This document shows, piece after piece, positions 1 to 7,482 of a stretch of DNA of 64,000 bases. This stretch comes from Chloroflexota bacterium (lineage in GTDB: Bacteria > Chloroflexota > Anaerolineae > UBA4142): assembly GCA_016219275.1 (NCBI GenBank), contig JACRBM010000058.1:1-64000 (forward strand), given 5' to 3'. Below the pieces are notes generated by a model, which worked only from the letters and a program-made list of their open reading frames with translations, ran no database searches and had not been told where the DNA came from. Made by a program: the position numbers and the translations under genes. Within the stretch, counting starts at the first letter, position 1, and each line of letters opens with the position of its first letter.

Positions 1-1
1 A

Positions 2-124
2 CGGGTGCGCACGCATCGCCGTCGGTTTCGGATGCACACACGCTCCGTCAAACAATCCAACGCTCAACTCAAGGATTTGGTGCGTCGTTGGAAAATGCTC
101 CCGGCGGACAACGCGCCCAAGTGA
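2..124 (+). CDS. 3' end of an unidentified protein (partial)
   Basis: An open frame enters from the left edge and runs 40 codons to a TGA at 122-124. The visible residues are basic (a run of Arg/His near the edge, then KQSNAQLKDLVRRWKML) and look like an amphipathic C-terminal helix. Base composition is like the GC-rich bulk of the window and unlike the AT-rich gene that follows on the other strand. No family can be named from this fragment. It could also be a chance open frame, since only about 120 bases are seen. Confidence 0.35.
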   Translation, partial: RVRTHRRRFRMHTRSVKQSNAQLKDLVRRWKMLPADNAPK

Positions 125-247
125 GTTTTGCGGTATTGCGTTTTTTCCCTTTTTCATTTCTGTGTCTGCCACGCTGCGCCCCCATTATTTTTTGGCGCGC
201 GCGATTTTCTCGCCCTTTGGCTGAGTAAATGGAACCTTTTGTCTCAT

Positions 248-982
248 TTATTTACCTTTTCTTGCAGATACAATCAACATCATAGGACGCCTAAGTTCGT
301 TTTTCATACGTGCATCTTCTTCGAGCATTTTCTTGGTTGGTTGGGGTTCAACAACTCCTGTTATTTTAAAACCTTTTTGTATCAGTGTATTAAGGTAAGT
401 CGTTAGTGTCCTGTGATATTTTAGAACTTTTTCTCCAAGGAAGATAGCTTCTCGCTTTCCTTCATTAAAATAATTATCGACAGGGAAATGCAGAATTTCT
501 CCGTTTGCATTGTAATACCAGTCCTGGGTACCGTAGGATGTAAAGATGGGATGCTCAACTGAAAACACAAACTCGCCACCTTTTGCGAGCCAATTGAAAA
601 CATTTTGAATTATCTTTTCACAAGATTCTAAATAGTGAAATGCAAGAGAGCTGATAACTACATCAAAAGAAGCTTTAGGGAATTGTGCATCGTCAATAGA
701 TTGACAGATATACCTAATCTTTTTGGAGGTCTTATCTTTCGCAACCGCTAACATTTTCTCCGAGATATCAATACCAATAACTGATGCTGCACCGTGTTCT
801 ATCGCATATTGACAGTGCCAACCAAAACCACAACCTAAATCAAGAACGCGCTTTCTCTTGAAATTAGGCAACATCTTTTCGAGTGTCTTCCATTCACCCG
901 CGCCTTCAAGACCCATAACCGACCGCTTCATTTGGCTGTATTTTTCGAAAAACGTTTTATCGTTGTATATGTTCTGTTTCAT
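248..982 (-). CDS. class I SAM-dependent methyltransferase, AT-rich, probably acquired
   Basis: This 244-residue protein has the class I methyltransferase signature: motif I VLDLGCGFGWH at about residues 45-55, an acidic ribose-binding end of strand 2 in VIGIDIS, and the motif IV region SFDVVISSLAFHYL. Such proteins transfer a methyl group from S-adenosylmethionine; the substrate cannot be told. The distinctive C-terminal half (VEHPIFTSYG, then VEPQPTKKMLEE) matches what I know of small free-standing methyltransferases common in Firmicutes. The gene is much richer in A and T, and in Lys/Ile/Phe codons, than anything else in the first 46 kb, which points to horizontal transfer. It stands alone on the minus strand, bounded by hairpin repeats at 1056-1116. 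Confidence 0.88.
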   Translation of the reverse strand: MKQNIYNDKTFFEKYSQMKRSVMGLEGAGEWKTLEKMLPNFKRKRVLDLGCGFGWHCQYAIEHGAASVIGIDISEKMLAVAKDKTSKKIRYICQSIDDAQFPKASFDVVISSLAFHYLESCEKIIQNVFNWLAKGGEFVFSVEHPIFTSYGTQDWYYNANGEILHFPVDNYFNEGKREAIFLGEKVLKYHRTLTTYLNTLIQKGFKITGVVEPQPTKKMLEEDARMKNELRRPMMLIVSARKGK

Positions 983-1055
983 ATGCTTGTATTTTATCTA
1001 AAACTTTTGGCGAGATGTGCCGCCGCTGTTCAAACGAGATGTCACAAAACACTAT

Positions 1056-1116
1056 CTTCCCGCATGGGTGCGGGAAGCATGCCAATTTGGGTGGTTTCCC
1101 GCACTCCGGGTGCGGG
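1056..1116. repeat. two related hairpin repeats
   Basis: Two inverted repeats lie side by side. The first pairs CTTCCCGCA (1056-1064) with TGCGGGAAG (1069-1077) over a 4-base loop. The second pairs CCCGCAC (1098-1104) with GTGCGGG (1110-1116). Both contain the CCCGCA...TGCGGG core, so they are copies of one motif. They lie just past the stop of the minus-strand ABC permease gene and could end its transcript, although no run of T follows. Confidence 0.7.
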
Positions 1117-1166
1117 TATCCAGACTTTCAACTGTCCACGTCCCACTGCTCACCACTCACTGCCCA

Positions 1167-2777
1167 CTATGTCTTCTGCAACCCAGCCCTGCGTCCGCTG
1201 ATGATCCACACGCTCACAACCACAACCACCGCCATCCCAATCACCGACACGGTGAACGCGGTTGCGCCGCCCCAATTGAAATCGTTCACGAGTTGGAAAA
1301 TCGTAATCGTCGCGACGGTTGTGCCGGGTGTGAACAGGAAAATGATCACCGAGAGCGTCGTCACCGCGCGCACGAACGCGGTCACAAAGCCGGTTAACAG
1401 CGAACTGCCGAGCAGCGGAAATAAAATGTCGCGAAAACCGCGCAGCGTGCTCGCGCCCAAACTCGTCGCGGCTTCGTCGAGCGAGCGATCAATCTGTTGC
1501 AAGCCCGCGACCGCCGCTTGAAAACCAACCGGGATGTTCCAAAAAATCATCGAGATCATAATCAGCGTGCCGCGATCCAACCAATCGAGCCAGCGATAGT
1601 TGAACGCAGTCGCGTAGCCGATGCCAAAGAAAATTCCTGGGACTGCCGCCGGCATGATCGCGATGAAATCCACGATGCGCCGACCGGGCCACTCGTGCCG
1701 CTGAACGAGAAAGCCGAGCACCATCGCGTACAACGCGCACACACTCGCGGCGATGCCGCCGTAAACAAACGTGTTGCGGAGCGAGAGCGAGTTCGCACCC
1801 AGGTACGCAAAGTGCTTCGTCGTGAACGTCCAATTCGCCGGGAACGCCTCGACGAGCGCGCTGACGAGGAGTACGCCGTACACCATCAAGACAAGTCCAG
1901 CGAGGATTAAGCACGCGACAAAGCAAGCCATGTTGAGCACGCGCGGTACTGGCGGATGCGGAATCGAAGAGGACTTGCCGCTGATCGTAACGAACGATTG
2001 CCGACCTTCCAAACGCAACTTGGTGAGGTACATCGAGAGCGCAATCAAAAGGAGAATTGTGCTCACGACTGCCGCGCCGACGACATCGCCAAAACCGGAG
2101 ATGAGTCCGTACGCTTGCGTCGGCAAAACGGTGAATCGTCCGGCGATGAGCGCGGGGTTGCCGAAATCTTCGAGGATGTAAATCGCGGTCGTCAAAATCG
2201 CGGCGGCGAGACCAGGGCGCGCCATCGGCAGCGTGATCGTGCGAAACACGTCCCAGTAACTTGCACCGAGATTGCGCGCGGCTTGCTCCATTCGCGCGTC
2301 ACTGCGCGCAAGCACATCGGCGATGAGTTGGTACGCGAACGGAAAGAACGCAATCGTTTGCACGCCCCACAAGCCACCCAGACCCAGGATGTTCGGTGTC
2401 TGTCCAAAGACGTAATACGAAATAATGCCGCGCGGACCGAAGAGCAAAATGTAACTCGCCGCGACGACGAACGGCGGCGAGAGCAAAGGCAAGATGCCGA
2501 TGAGTCGAAAGAACGGCTTCCACGGCATCTTGCTGTACACCATCGCGTACGCGTAGATGAAACCGAGTGTGACCGCGGTCGTCGTCGAGAGGAGCATCGT
2601 GAGGAACGAATTCTGAAGCGGAATGAGCCACATGCCTTCGCTCAGAAATTCAACGTACCCTTTGAAACCGGGGACGAGGACGACTTGAACTTGCGGGTAG
2701 ATGATGAACAGCAACATCAACCCGACGAGGACGCTCAATGTAACGACGACCGATGGCTCACGCAGGATGCTACGCAT
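1167..2777 (-). CDS. ABC transporter permease, double-domain FbpB/AfuB type
   Basis: An integral membrane permease of 536 residues with about 12 hydrophobic segments, arranged as two homologous halves. Each half ends in an EAA loop that contacts an ATPase: EQAARNLGASYWDVFRTITLP in the first half and DEAATSLGASTLRGFRDILFP in the second. This fused layout is typical of ferric iron and related importers (FbpB, AfuB, also phosphonate and spermidine types). The open frame extends upstream to 2870, but those extra 31 residues are translated from the dyad repeat between the genes, so I place the start at the ATG before RSILREPSVV. The substrate-binding protein lies directly upstream. No ATPase gene is adjacent, so the ATPase must be encoded elsewhere or shared. 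Confidence 0.87.
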   Translation of the reverse strand: MRSILREPSVVVTLSVLVGLMLLFIIYPQVQVVLVPGFKGYVEFLSEGMWLIPLQNSFLTMLLSTTTAVTLGFIYAYAMVYSKMPWKPFFRLIGILPLLSPPFVVAASYILLFGPRGIISYYVFGQTPNILGLGGLWGVQTIAFFPFAYQLIADVLARSDARMEQAARNLGASYWDVFRTITLPMARPGLAAAILTTAIYILEDFGNPALIAGRFTVLPTQAYGLISGFGDVVGAAVVSTILLLIALSMYLTKLRLEGRQSFVTISGKSSSIPHPPVPRVLNMACFVACLILAGLVLMVYGVLLVSALVEAFPANWTFTTKHFAYLGANSLSLRNTFVYGGIAASVCALYAMVLGFLVQRHEWPGRRIVDFIAIMPAAVPGIFFGIGYATAFNYRWLDWLDRGTLIMISMIFWNIPVGFQAAVAGLQQIDRSLDEAATSLGASTLRGFRDILFPLLGSSLLTGFVTAFVRAVTTLSVIIFLFTPGTTVATITIFQLVNDFNWGGATAFTVSVIGMAVVVVVSVWIISGRRAGLQKT

Positions 2778-2797
2778 AAAGCTCTGTTTGTTAGTTG

Positions 2798-2887
2798 AAT
2801 CGTTGAATCGTTGGTTCGTTGAAAAGTTGGTTTGTAACCAAACCATCCAACTATGTAACGATCCAACCAATCAACGATTCAACGATT
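2798..2887. repeat. intergenic dyad repeat, 16-bp perfect arms
   Basis: AATCGTTGAATCGTTG (2798-2813) is the exact reverse complement of CAACGATTCAACGATT (2872-2887). The arms are built of the tandem unit AATCGTTG, and the 58 bases between them hold further partly paired GGTTCGTTG/CCAACC pieces. It separates the binding-protein and permease genes of one transport operon, so its RNA would form a large hairpin between two co-transcribed genes and could change their relative expression. Confidence 0.85.
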
Positions 2888-2894
2888 TAACGAT

Positions 2895-3977
2895 CTAGAC
2901 TCCAACCGTCGCTTGCCACTTTTTCAGCAGACGGTCTTTGTTGTCGGTTGCCCATTGACGATCGTACTGCACGAGTTTCACTTTGTCGAGCGTTGGCGCA
3001 CCGGGCGCAGGCGGGACATCCGTACGCACCGAGCCGCGGTTCGAAAGTTTCACGTTGAGTTCGCCGGCTTCTTTCGTCAACACCCAGTCCACGAACGCTT
3101 TCGCGGCGGTTGTGTTCGGTCCACCCTTGACGATGCTCACGCCGCCCACTTCAAAGCCAGTGTTTTCCGGCACGACGAGGTCAATCGGATTGCCTTGCGA
3201 TTTCGCGGTGAGGATGTCGTGCGCCCAATTCACCGCGCCGACGAATTGCCCTTGTCCGACGAGTTGAATCGCTTGCGGTGAAGTGCCGGTGTATTGTCCA
3301 ATGTTCGCGTGGAGTTTCTTCATAAACTCCATCGCCTTGTCTTCGTCTTTGTTGAAACGGAAAACCTGGGTCGCGATAAAAATGTAGCCGCCGCCGGTCT
3401 TGATCGGATCGGGATAGGCAAGTTTGCCTTTCCATACCGGATCGAGCAAATCATCCCAGGTCGTCGGCTTTTTGACGTTCGCCATTTCTTTGGCGTAGCG
3501 ATCGGTGTTGTAGAGGAAACTGAAAACGCCGATATACCAACCCGTCCACAGTCCGCTTGCTTCTTTGAATTGCGCGTCGAGCGCGGCGGCGTTCGGCGAT
3601 TTGTACGCTTCGAGCAAACCTTCTTTGCCAAGTGGGTCGTGAAACTCGCTGGACCCGCCGACAAAGACGTCGCATTTGGGGGAATTCTTTTCGGTGCGAA
3701 TGCGCGTTTGCAGTTCGCCCGCCGCGGCAAGGGGCAACAATTCAACCGTGACGCCGGGGTACGCGGCTTGGAACGCTTTGACGAATTCGTTGTTCGTCGT
3801 TTCGTTCAGCGCGGAGTACACGGAGAGTTTGCCGGTCGGTTTCGACATCGCCGCCGGTTGGGCAGGGGTCGTGCACGCTTCAAGCAATCCGCCGGTTGCC
3901 GTGAGCGCGATGCCTGCGCCGAGCACGCGCAGAAACTCGCGGCGATTCATCGTCGGTGACCATTTCTTTTCGTCCAT
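2895..3977 (-). CDS. ABC transporter substrate-binding lipoprotein (iron/phosphonate-type, family 1)
   Basis: This 360-residue periplasmic-type binding protein carries a Tat-like signal (NRREFLRVLGAG) running into a lipobox, LLEAC, with the lipidated Cys at about residue 35. The mature part has features of the Fbp/Afu/PhnS cluster, such as YNTDRY and PTTWDDLLDPVWKGKLAYPDP. It would capture a substrate outside the membrane and pass it to the downstream permease. I do not see the paired C-terminal tyrosines of classical ferric-binding proteins, so the ligand is open: iron, a phosphonate or an organic phosphate. Three ATGs lie in a row (3983, 3980, 3977); the GAGGAGGA ribosome site at 3985-3994 is best spaced for the third. 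Confidence 0.85.
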   Translation of the reverse strand: MDEKKWSPTMNRREFLRVLGAGIALTATGGLLEACTTPAQPAAMSKPTGKLSVYSALNETTNNEFVKAFQAAYPGVTVELLPLAAAGELQTRIRTEKNSPKCDVFVGGSSEFHDPLGKEGLLEAYKSPNAAALDAQFKEASGLWTGWYIGVFSFLYNTDRYAKEMANVKKPTTWDDLLDPVWKGKLAYPDPIKTGGGYIFIATQVFRFNKDEDKAMEFMKKLHANIGQYTGTSPQAIQLVGQGQFVGAVNWAHDILTAKSQGNPIDLVVPENTGFEVGGVSIVKGGPNTTAAKAFVDWVLTKEAGELNVKLSNRGSVRTDVPPAPGAPTLDKVKLVQYDRQWATDNKDRLLKKWQATVGV

Positions 3978-4075
3978 CATCATTCCTCCTCCTCGAGAAT
4001 CATGGATAGCCGATTCGAAATTACCGATGCAAGATTATTTTATTTCCAGTCCTCCTTTCTGTTCGCATCAAACCA

Positions 4076-4084
4076 AGTATAGCA
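4076..4084 (-). promoter_or_regulatory. candidate extended -10 promoter for the binding-protein gene
   Basis: Read on the minus strand, TGCTATACT is an extended -10 element about 100 bases before the binding-protein start. No convincing -35 box lies 16-18 bases upstream, which is tolerated for extended -10 promoters. It would drive the transporter genes separately from the upstream dehydrogenase. Confidence 0.4.
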
Positions 4085-4154
4085 CAAATTCCGGAAAAAA
4101 GAATCGCCCGCCATTTTGTGAATCGAATGACCAAGCGATTGTAAATCGAGTGTT

Positions 4155-4198
4155 CAGTATTCAGTATTCAGCGAACCCAAACTGAATACTGAATACTG
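4155..4198. repeat. 17-bp perfect inverted repeat
   Basis: CAGTATTCAGTATTCAG (4155-4171) pairs perfectly with CTGAATACTGAATACTG (4182-4198) over a 10-base loop. Further partial copies (TGTTTACTGAAAACTGAAAC) follow up to the dehydrogenase stop. It lies just downstream of that gene and upstream of the transporter promoter, so it may act as a transcription end point, though there is no T run. It belongs to the tandem-unit dyads scattered through the window. Confidence 0.9.
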
Positions 4199-4216
4199 TT
4201 TACTGAAAACTGAAAC

Positions 4217-5371
4217 TTACGGCTTGACCGTGATCTTGCCGTGGAAGCGTTCGCCCGATGCGGCAATCGCTTCGACCGTCTTGGGCAAATCGTAACGTGC
4301 GGTGATCATCTGCGTCATGTCGAGTCGTCCCGATGCCATCATGCGAATGACACTAGGGAAGACCGCGTCGCCGCTGTGCCCTTGCGCGCCGTACACTTGA
4401 CCGCGTCGCACTTGCAACGTTTCGAGATACATCGGCACGCGCTCTGCCGCGCGACCAATCTGTACGATCTTGCCGTTGATCGCGAGCGCCTTTTCCATTT
4501 CGGGAATCGTCTTTGTCGGTGCACCCGCGGCTTCGACGCAAAAGTCTACGCCTTCGCCCTTGGTCAGCTCCATCAAAACCTGGGACGGCACAACCTCGCG
4601 CGGATCGTACGCGTAATCCGCGCCGAGTTTCTTGGCGATCTCGCGGCGATTCGGCGAGACCTCGAACGCGACGACCAAGCCCGCGCCGGATGCGCGGCAC
4701 AACGCGATGGACGCGAGACCGATCGGACCCGCGCCGAAAACTGCCGTGAATGAACCGGGTGCGAAACCGCCCGCGCGCGGGAAGATGCCGTTGTACGCGA
4801 CGCTCGTCGGCTCGACGACCGAGCCGGCTTCGAACGCTTTTTCCTTCGAGCCGTAGCGGTCTGCAATCGCGTCCAACTTCCAGCAGTATTTCGCGCCGAT
4901 GGAAAGATACTCTGCGAACGCGCCGGGAATCGTAAAGCCGATCTCTTCCAAGTTCTCGCAGTGATTCGGAAAACCATTGCGGCACGGTGTGCAGTAACCG
5001 CACCAGATCATTTCTTCCGCCGTCACCATGTCGCCGACCTTGAGACTCTTGACATTCTTGCCGACCTCGACGACTTCGCCGGAAAATTCGTGACCGGTCG
5101 TCGTCGGGAATTTGGTCAACCCAGGATAGAGAATGTAATCGTCCTTGTCGTGTTCGTAGAAATGGATGTCGGAGCCGCAAACGCCGCAGGCTTTGATCTT
5201 GAGCAGCACGTCATCCGGACCCGGCGTCGGGTCGGGAACGGTCTGCACTTCTAGTTTGGGATGCCGCCAAATGCTTGAACCGGTCACGGCTTTACCGGTT
5301 TGCTTTTCCCAGTCCGAGACCTTATAGTCCGGACGGGGTTCCCACTTGGCATCTAGCACTAACGCTTTCAT
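4217..5371 (-). CDS. zinc-dependent dehydrogenase, scyllo-inosose 3-dehydrogenase (IolM)-like
   Basis: A medium-chain, zinc-dependent dehydrogenase of 384 residues. The catalytic zinc region reads CGVCGSDIHF (Cys65) and TTGHEFSGEVVEVG; a structural zinc site reads WCGYCTPCRNGFPNHC; the NAD(P) site is FGAGPIGLASIALC. The N-terminus (MKALVLDAKWEP), the stretch DDYILYPGLTKFPTTTGHEFSG and the late motif GQVYGAQGHSGDAVFPSVIRMMASG closely resemble the Thermotoga enzyme that oxidises scyllo-inosose in myo-inositol catabolism, as I remember that sequence. The reaction would be NAD-dependent oxidation of a cyclitol or polyol in the cytoplasm. The LacI-type regulator gene lies 67 bases upstream in the same direction. 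No other inositol genes are visible, so the exact substrate remains uncertain. AGAGGTG precedes the ATG. Confidence 0.85.
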   Translation of the reverse strand: MKALVLDAKWEPRPDYKVSDWEKQTGKAVTGSSIWRHPKLEVQTVPDPTPGPDDVLLKIKACGVCGSDIHFYEHDKDDYILYPGLTKFPTTTGHEFSGEVVEVGKNVKSLKVGDMVTAEEMIWCGYCTPCRNGFPNHCENLEEIGFTIPGAFAEYLSIGAKYCWKLDAIADRYGSKEKAFEAGSVVEPTSVAYNGIFPRAGGFAPGSFTAVFGAGPIGLASIALCRASGAGLVVAFEVSPNRREIAKKLGADYAYDPREVVPSQVLMELTKGEGVDFCVEAAGAPTKTIPEMEKALAINGKIVQIGRAAERVPMYLETLQVRRGQVYGAQGHSGDAVFPSVIRMMASGRLDMTQMITARYDLPKTVEAIAASGERFHGKITVKP

Positions 5372-5392
5372 TCTTCACCTCTCTGAATTTGC

Positions 5393-5440
5393 GATTTGCG
5401 ATTTTTCCAACCGCAAATCAAGAATCGAAAATCGAAAATC
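5393..5440. repeat. short dyad repeat between lacI-type gene and dehydrogenase
   Basis: GATTTGCG (5393-5400) pairs with CGCAAATC (5412-5419), followed by tandem AATCGAAA units. It fills most of the 67-base gap between two co-directional genes and is another member of the A/T-rich tandem-unit dyads. Confidence 0.65.
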
Positions 5441-6431
5441 ATATCGCGCGCGTAGATTCGCGCACGATCAACTCGACGGCAAGTTTGATGTTCTCGACCG
5501 GCGCGCCGCTCAGCAATTGCATGAGCATCTGCATCGCTTTGCCGCCGAGTTCGTCTTTCGGTTGACAGATCGTCGTCAGCGGCGGATCGGTGTACGCGGC
5601 GAGCGCAATGTCGTCGTAGCCGACGAGCGACACCTCGCGCGGCACCGCGACGCCGGCGCGTTTGAGCGCGCGCAACGCGCCTAGCGCGGTCATATCGTTG
5701 TAACAAAAAATCGCGGTTGGTTTGAGATCGAGCAAGCGCGTCACTTGTTCGCCGCTTTCGACGCGCCCCGTCCCCGTGAGCGTAAGCGCCGGATCGAACG
5801 CGATTTTTGCGCGGGTGAGCGCGCGGCGATAGCCCTTCAAGCGTTCGCGATGCGAAAGCCGATCCGGCGGACCGCCCAGGTACGCGATGACACGATGCCC
5901 TCGCGCGATCAAATGCTGGGTTGCCAACTCGCCGCCGAGCATGTCGTCTACGGCAATCGAGTGAATCGCATGTCCGCCCTCGGCGTTCTGGTTGTTGATG
6001 AGCACGATGGGCGCGCCGATTTCTTCGAGGAGCGGTTGATACTGCCCACCCATCCGCGACGAGGCAACGATCACGCCATCCACGCGCCACTCGCGCAATG
6101 CTTTGACGAGACTGACCTCCCGCGTTGGCTCATCGTGCGACGTGCCCAAAAACACGCGATATTCTTGCTCGAGCGCCACGCGTTCGATGCCGCGCACCAC
6201 GTCGGCGATGAACGGATCGGCGATGGAGGTGACGACGACCCCGATCGCGCGCGTTTGTTGTGTGACCAAGCCACGCGCAATCGCGTTAGGGGCGTAACCG
6301 CGTTTTTGCGCGATGCGGTGGATCCGCGCGCGGGTGCGTTCGGCGATGAGCGGACTGTCCGCCAGCGCGCGCGACACGGTCGAGTGCGAAACGCCGGCGG
6401 ACTTGGCGATGTCCTTGATCGAAACGCGCAT
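5439..6431 (-). CDS. LacI-family transcriptional regulator
   Basis: This 330-residue repressor begins MRVSIKDIAKSAGVSHSTVSRAL, the LacI helix-turn-helix, followed by the hinge (YAPNAIARGLV) and a periplasmic-binding-protein-like sensor domain with GVIVASS, YLGGP, FCYNDMTALGALRAL and VSLVGYDDI. It binds an operator as a dimer and releases on a small sugar-like ligand. The frame is open to 6476, but the ATG at 6429-6431 has AAGGAG six bases upstream and the promoter lies just before it, so the longer start is wrong. The gene precedes the dehydrogenase and probably controls it and possibly the transporter. A palindromic operator overlaps its own transcription start, indicating autoregulation. 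Confidence 0.93.
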   Translation of the reverse strand: MRVSIKDIAKSAGVSHSTVSRALADSPLIAERTRARIHRIAQKRGYAPNAIARGLVTQQTRAIGVVVTSIADPFIADVVRGIERVALEQEYRVFLGTSHDEPTREVSLVKALREWRVDGVIVASSRMGGQYQPLLEEIGAPIVLINNQNAEGGHAIHSIAVDDMLGGELATQHLIARGHRVIAYLGGPPDRLSHRERLKGYRRALTRAKIAFDPALTLTGTGRVESGEQVTRLLDLKPTAIFCYNDMTALGALRALKRAGVAVPREVSLVGYDDIALAAYTDPPLTTICQPKDELGGKAMQMLMQLLSGAPVENIKLAVELIVRESTRAI

Positions 6432-6446
6432 GAGGGACTCCTTTTT

Positions 6447-6462
6447 ATGCACACGTGTGCAT
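6447..6462. promoter_or_regulatory. LacI-type operator, 16-bp palindrome
   Basis: ATGCACACGTGTGCAT is a perfect palindrome centred on CG, the usual geometry of LacI-family operators. It sits immediately after the -10 box of the regulator's own promoter and before its ribosome site, so bound repressor would block transcription initiation. I found no second copy in front of the dehydrogenase or the transporter. Confidence 0.85.
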
Positions 6463-6466
6463 TGAT

Positions 6467-6495
6467 ATTCTATCAAAAACGGGTTGGGCTGTCAA
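6467..6495 (-). promoter_or_regulatory. sigma-70 promoter of the LacI-type gene
   Basis: On the minus strand TTGACA (6490-6495) and TAGAAT (6467-6472) are separated by exactly 17 bases. The predicted start falls in the palindromic operator, about 30 bases before the ATG. Confidence 0.85.
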
Positions 6496-6539
6496 TTTGT
6501 CATCCCGCCGCGCAAGATGGAATCTTGCGTTACACGCGT

Positions 6540-6567
6540 TTGACTTTTTTATTCGCGCGGATATACT
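6540..6567 (+). promoter_or_regulatory. sigma-70 promoter of the metallophosphoesterase gene
   Basis: TTGACT (6540-6545) and TATACT (6562-6567) are spaced by 16 bases. The open frame upstream of 6631 overlaps this promoter, which supports the internal ATG as the true start. The promoter is divergent from that of the LacI-type gene. Confidence 0.75.
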
Positions 6568-6630
6568 TTGTCCGTAAGTGACATCGCCCTGATCTCGTCG
6601 AGGTCAGGGCACTCTTTTGACGGCGGGACG

Positions 6631-7266
6631 ATGCAGGTCTTGGTGGTGAGCGATCACGTCAGCGGCTATTTGCACACGCGCGCGGTCACGGAATACGCGC
6701 GCGGCGTGGATTTGATCTTGTCGTGCGGCGATCTCCCCGCCGATTATCTCGAATACATCACGACCATGCTCAACGTGCCGCTGTATTACGTGATGGGCAA
6801 TCACGGCGGCGCGGGCGGGGACCGCACGTTTCCCGAAGGCGGCGAAAACCTGGACGGTCGCGTCGTCGAGTACAAAGGATTGTTGCTCGCGGGACTCGAA
6901 GGTTCGATGCGCTACAACGACCGACCGCAATTTCAATACACCGACAATGAAATGCGCGCCAAGGTCGCGTTGCTGACGCCGGCGCTCGTGATGAATCGCG
7001 CGCGGTACGGACGCTACCTCGACGTGCTAGTCACGCACGCGCCGCCGTTTGGCATTCACGACGCGAGCGATCTGCCGCATCGCGGTTTCAAGGCGTTCGG
7101 ATGGTTGATTGAACACTACCAGCCGCGTTATGTGTTGCATGGTCACAAGCACGTGTACGACACGCGCGAGGAAACGATCACCCAGCGCGGCGCGACGACG
7201 ATCATCAACACGTACGGCTATCGCCTGCTTGTCATCGAACCGCTCAAGACCCGCGCGGCGAGATGA
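6631..7266 (+). CDS. metallophosphoesterase (calcineurin-like)
   Basis: A 211-residue calcineurin-like phosphoesterase. The metal-binding blocks appear in order: VVSDHVSGYLH near the N-terminus, LILSCGDLPADYLEYI, YVMGNHGG, VLVTHAPPFG and YVLHGHKHVYD. Such enzymes cleave phosphomonoesters or phosphodiesters with two metal ions; the substrate is unknown. The block usually written GNHD or GNHE is GNHG here, so one second-shell acidic residue is absent. The frame begins with a TTG at 6568 that lies inside the promoter; the ATG at 6631 is the sensible start, though its ribosome site (GGCGGGACG) is weak. A 160-base repeat element follows the gene. Confidence 0.85.
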   Translation: MQVLVVSDHVSGYLHTRAVTEYARGVDLILSCGDLPADYLEYITTMLNVPLYYVMGNHGGAGGDRTFPEGGENLDGRVVEYKGLLLAGLEGSMRYNDRPQFQYTDNEMRAKVALLTPALVMNRARYGRYLDVLVTHAPPFGIHDASDLPHRGFKAFGWLIEHYQPRYVLHGHKHVYDTREETITQRGATTIINTYGYRLLVIEPLKTRAAR

Positions 7267-7287
7267 GTTTTGGGTAGCAACTCTGGC

Positions 7288-7447
7288 GTCATTTCGAGGA
7301 GCGCAGTTCCCTGGCACTTGCCGATGGTATGTCAATAACTCGATGCCTTGCATCGAATCAAGGACATGCCATTGCCGCCAGGACAAGTGTGCGACGAGAA
7401 ATCTCATTCCGCGTGAGGAAAAAATTTCTCCCTTCGGTCGAAATGAC
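7288..7447. repeat. 160-bp intergenic element with terminal inverted repeats
   Basis: The element is bounded by GTCATTTCGA (7288-7297) and its exact reverse complement TCGAAATGAC (7438-7447). Inside are GAGAAATCTC and ATTTCTC, which pair, and a partly symmetric middle. The ends and the GAGAAATCTC box match a dispersed repeat type that I know from many bacterial genomes with terminal TGTCATTTCGA. It carries no reading frame of its own and may be a small non-autonomous mobile element or a repeat-derived hairpin. Confidence 0.75.
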
Positions 7448-7482
7448 AATGGGCTGAGTAGAGACAATTCTGGACTGGATCA

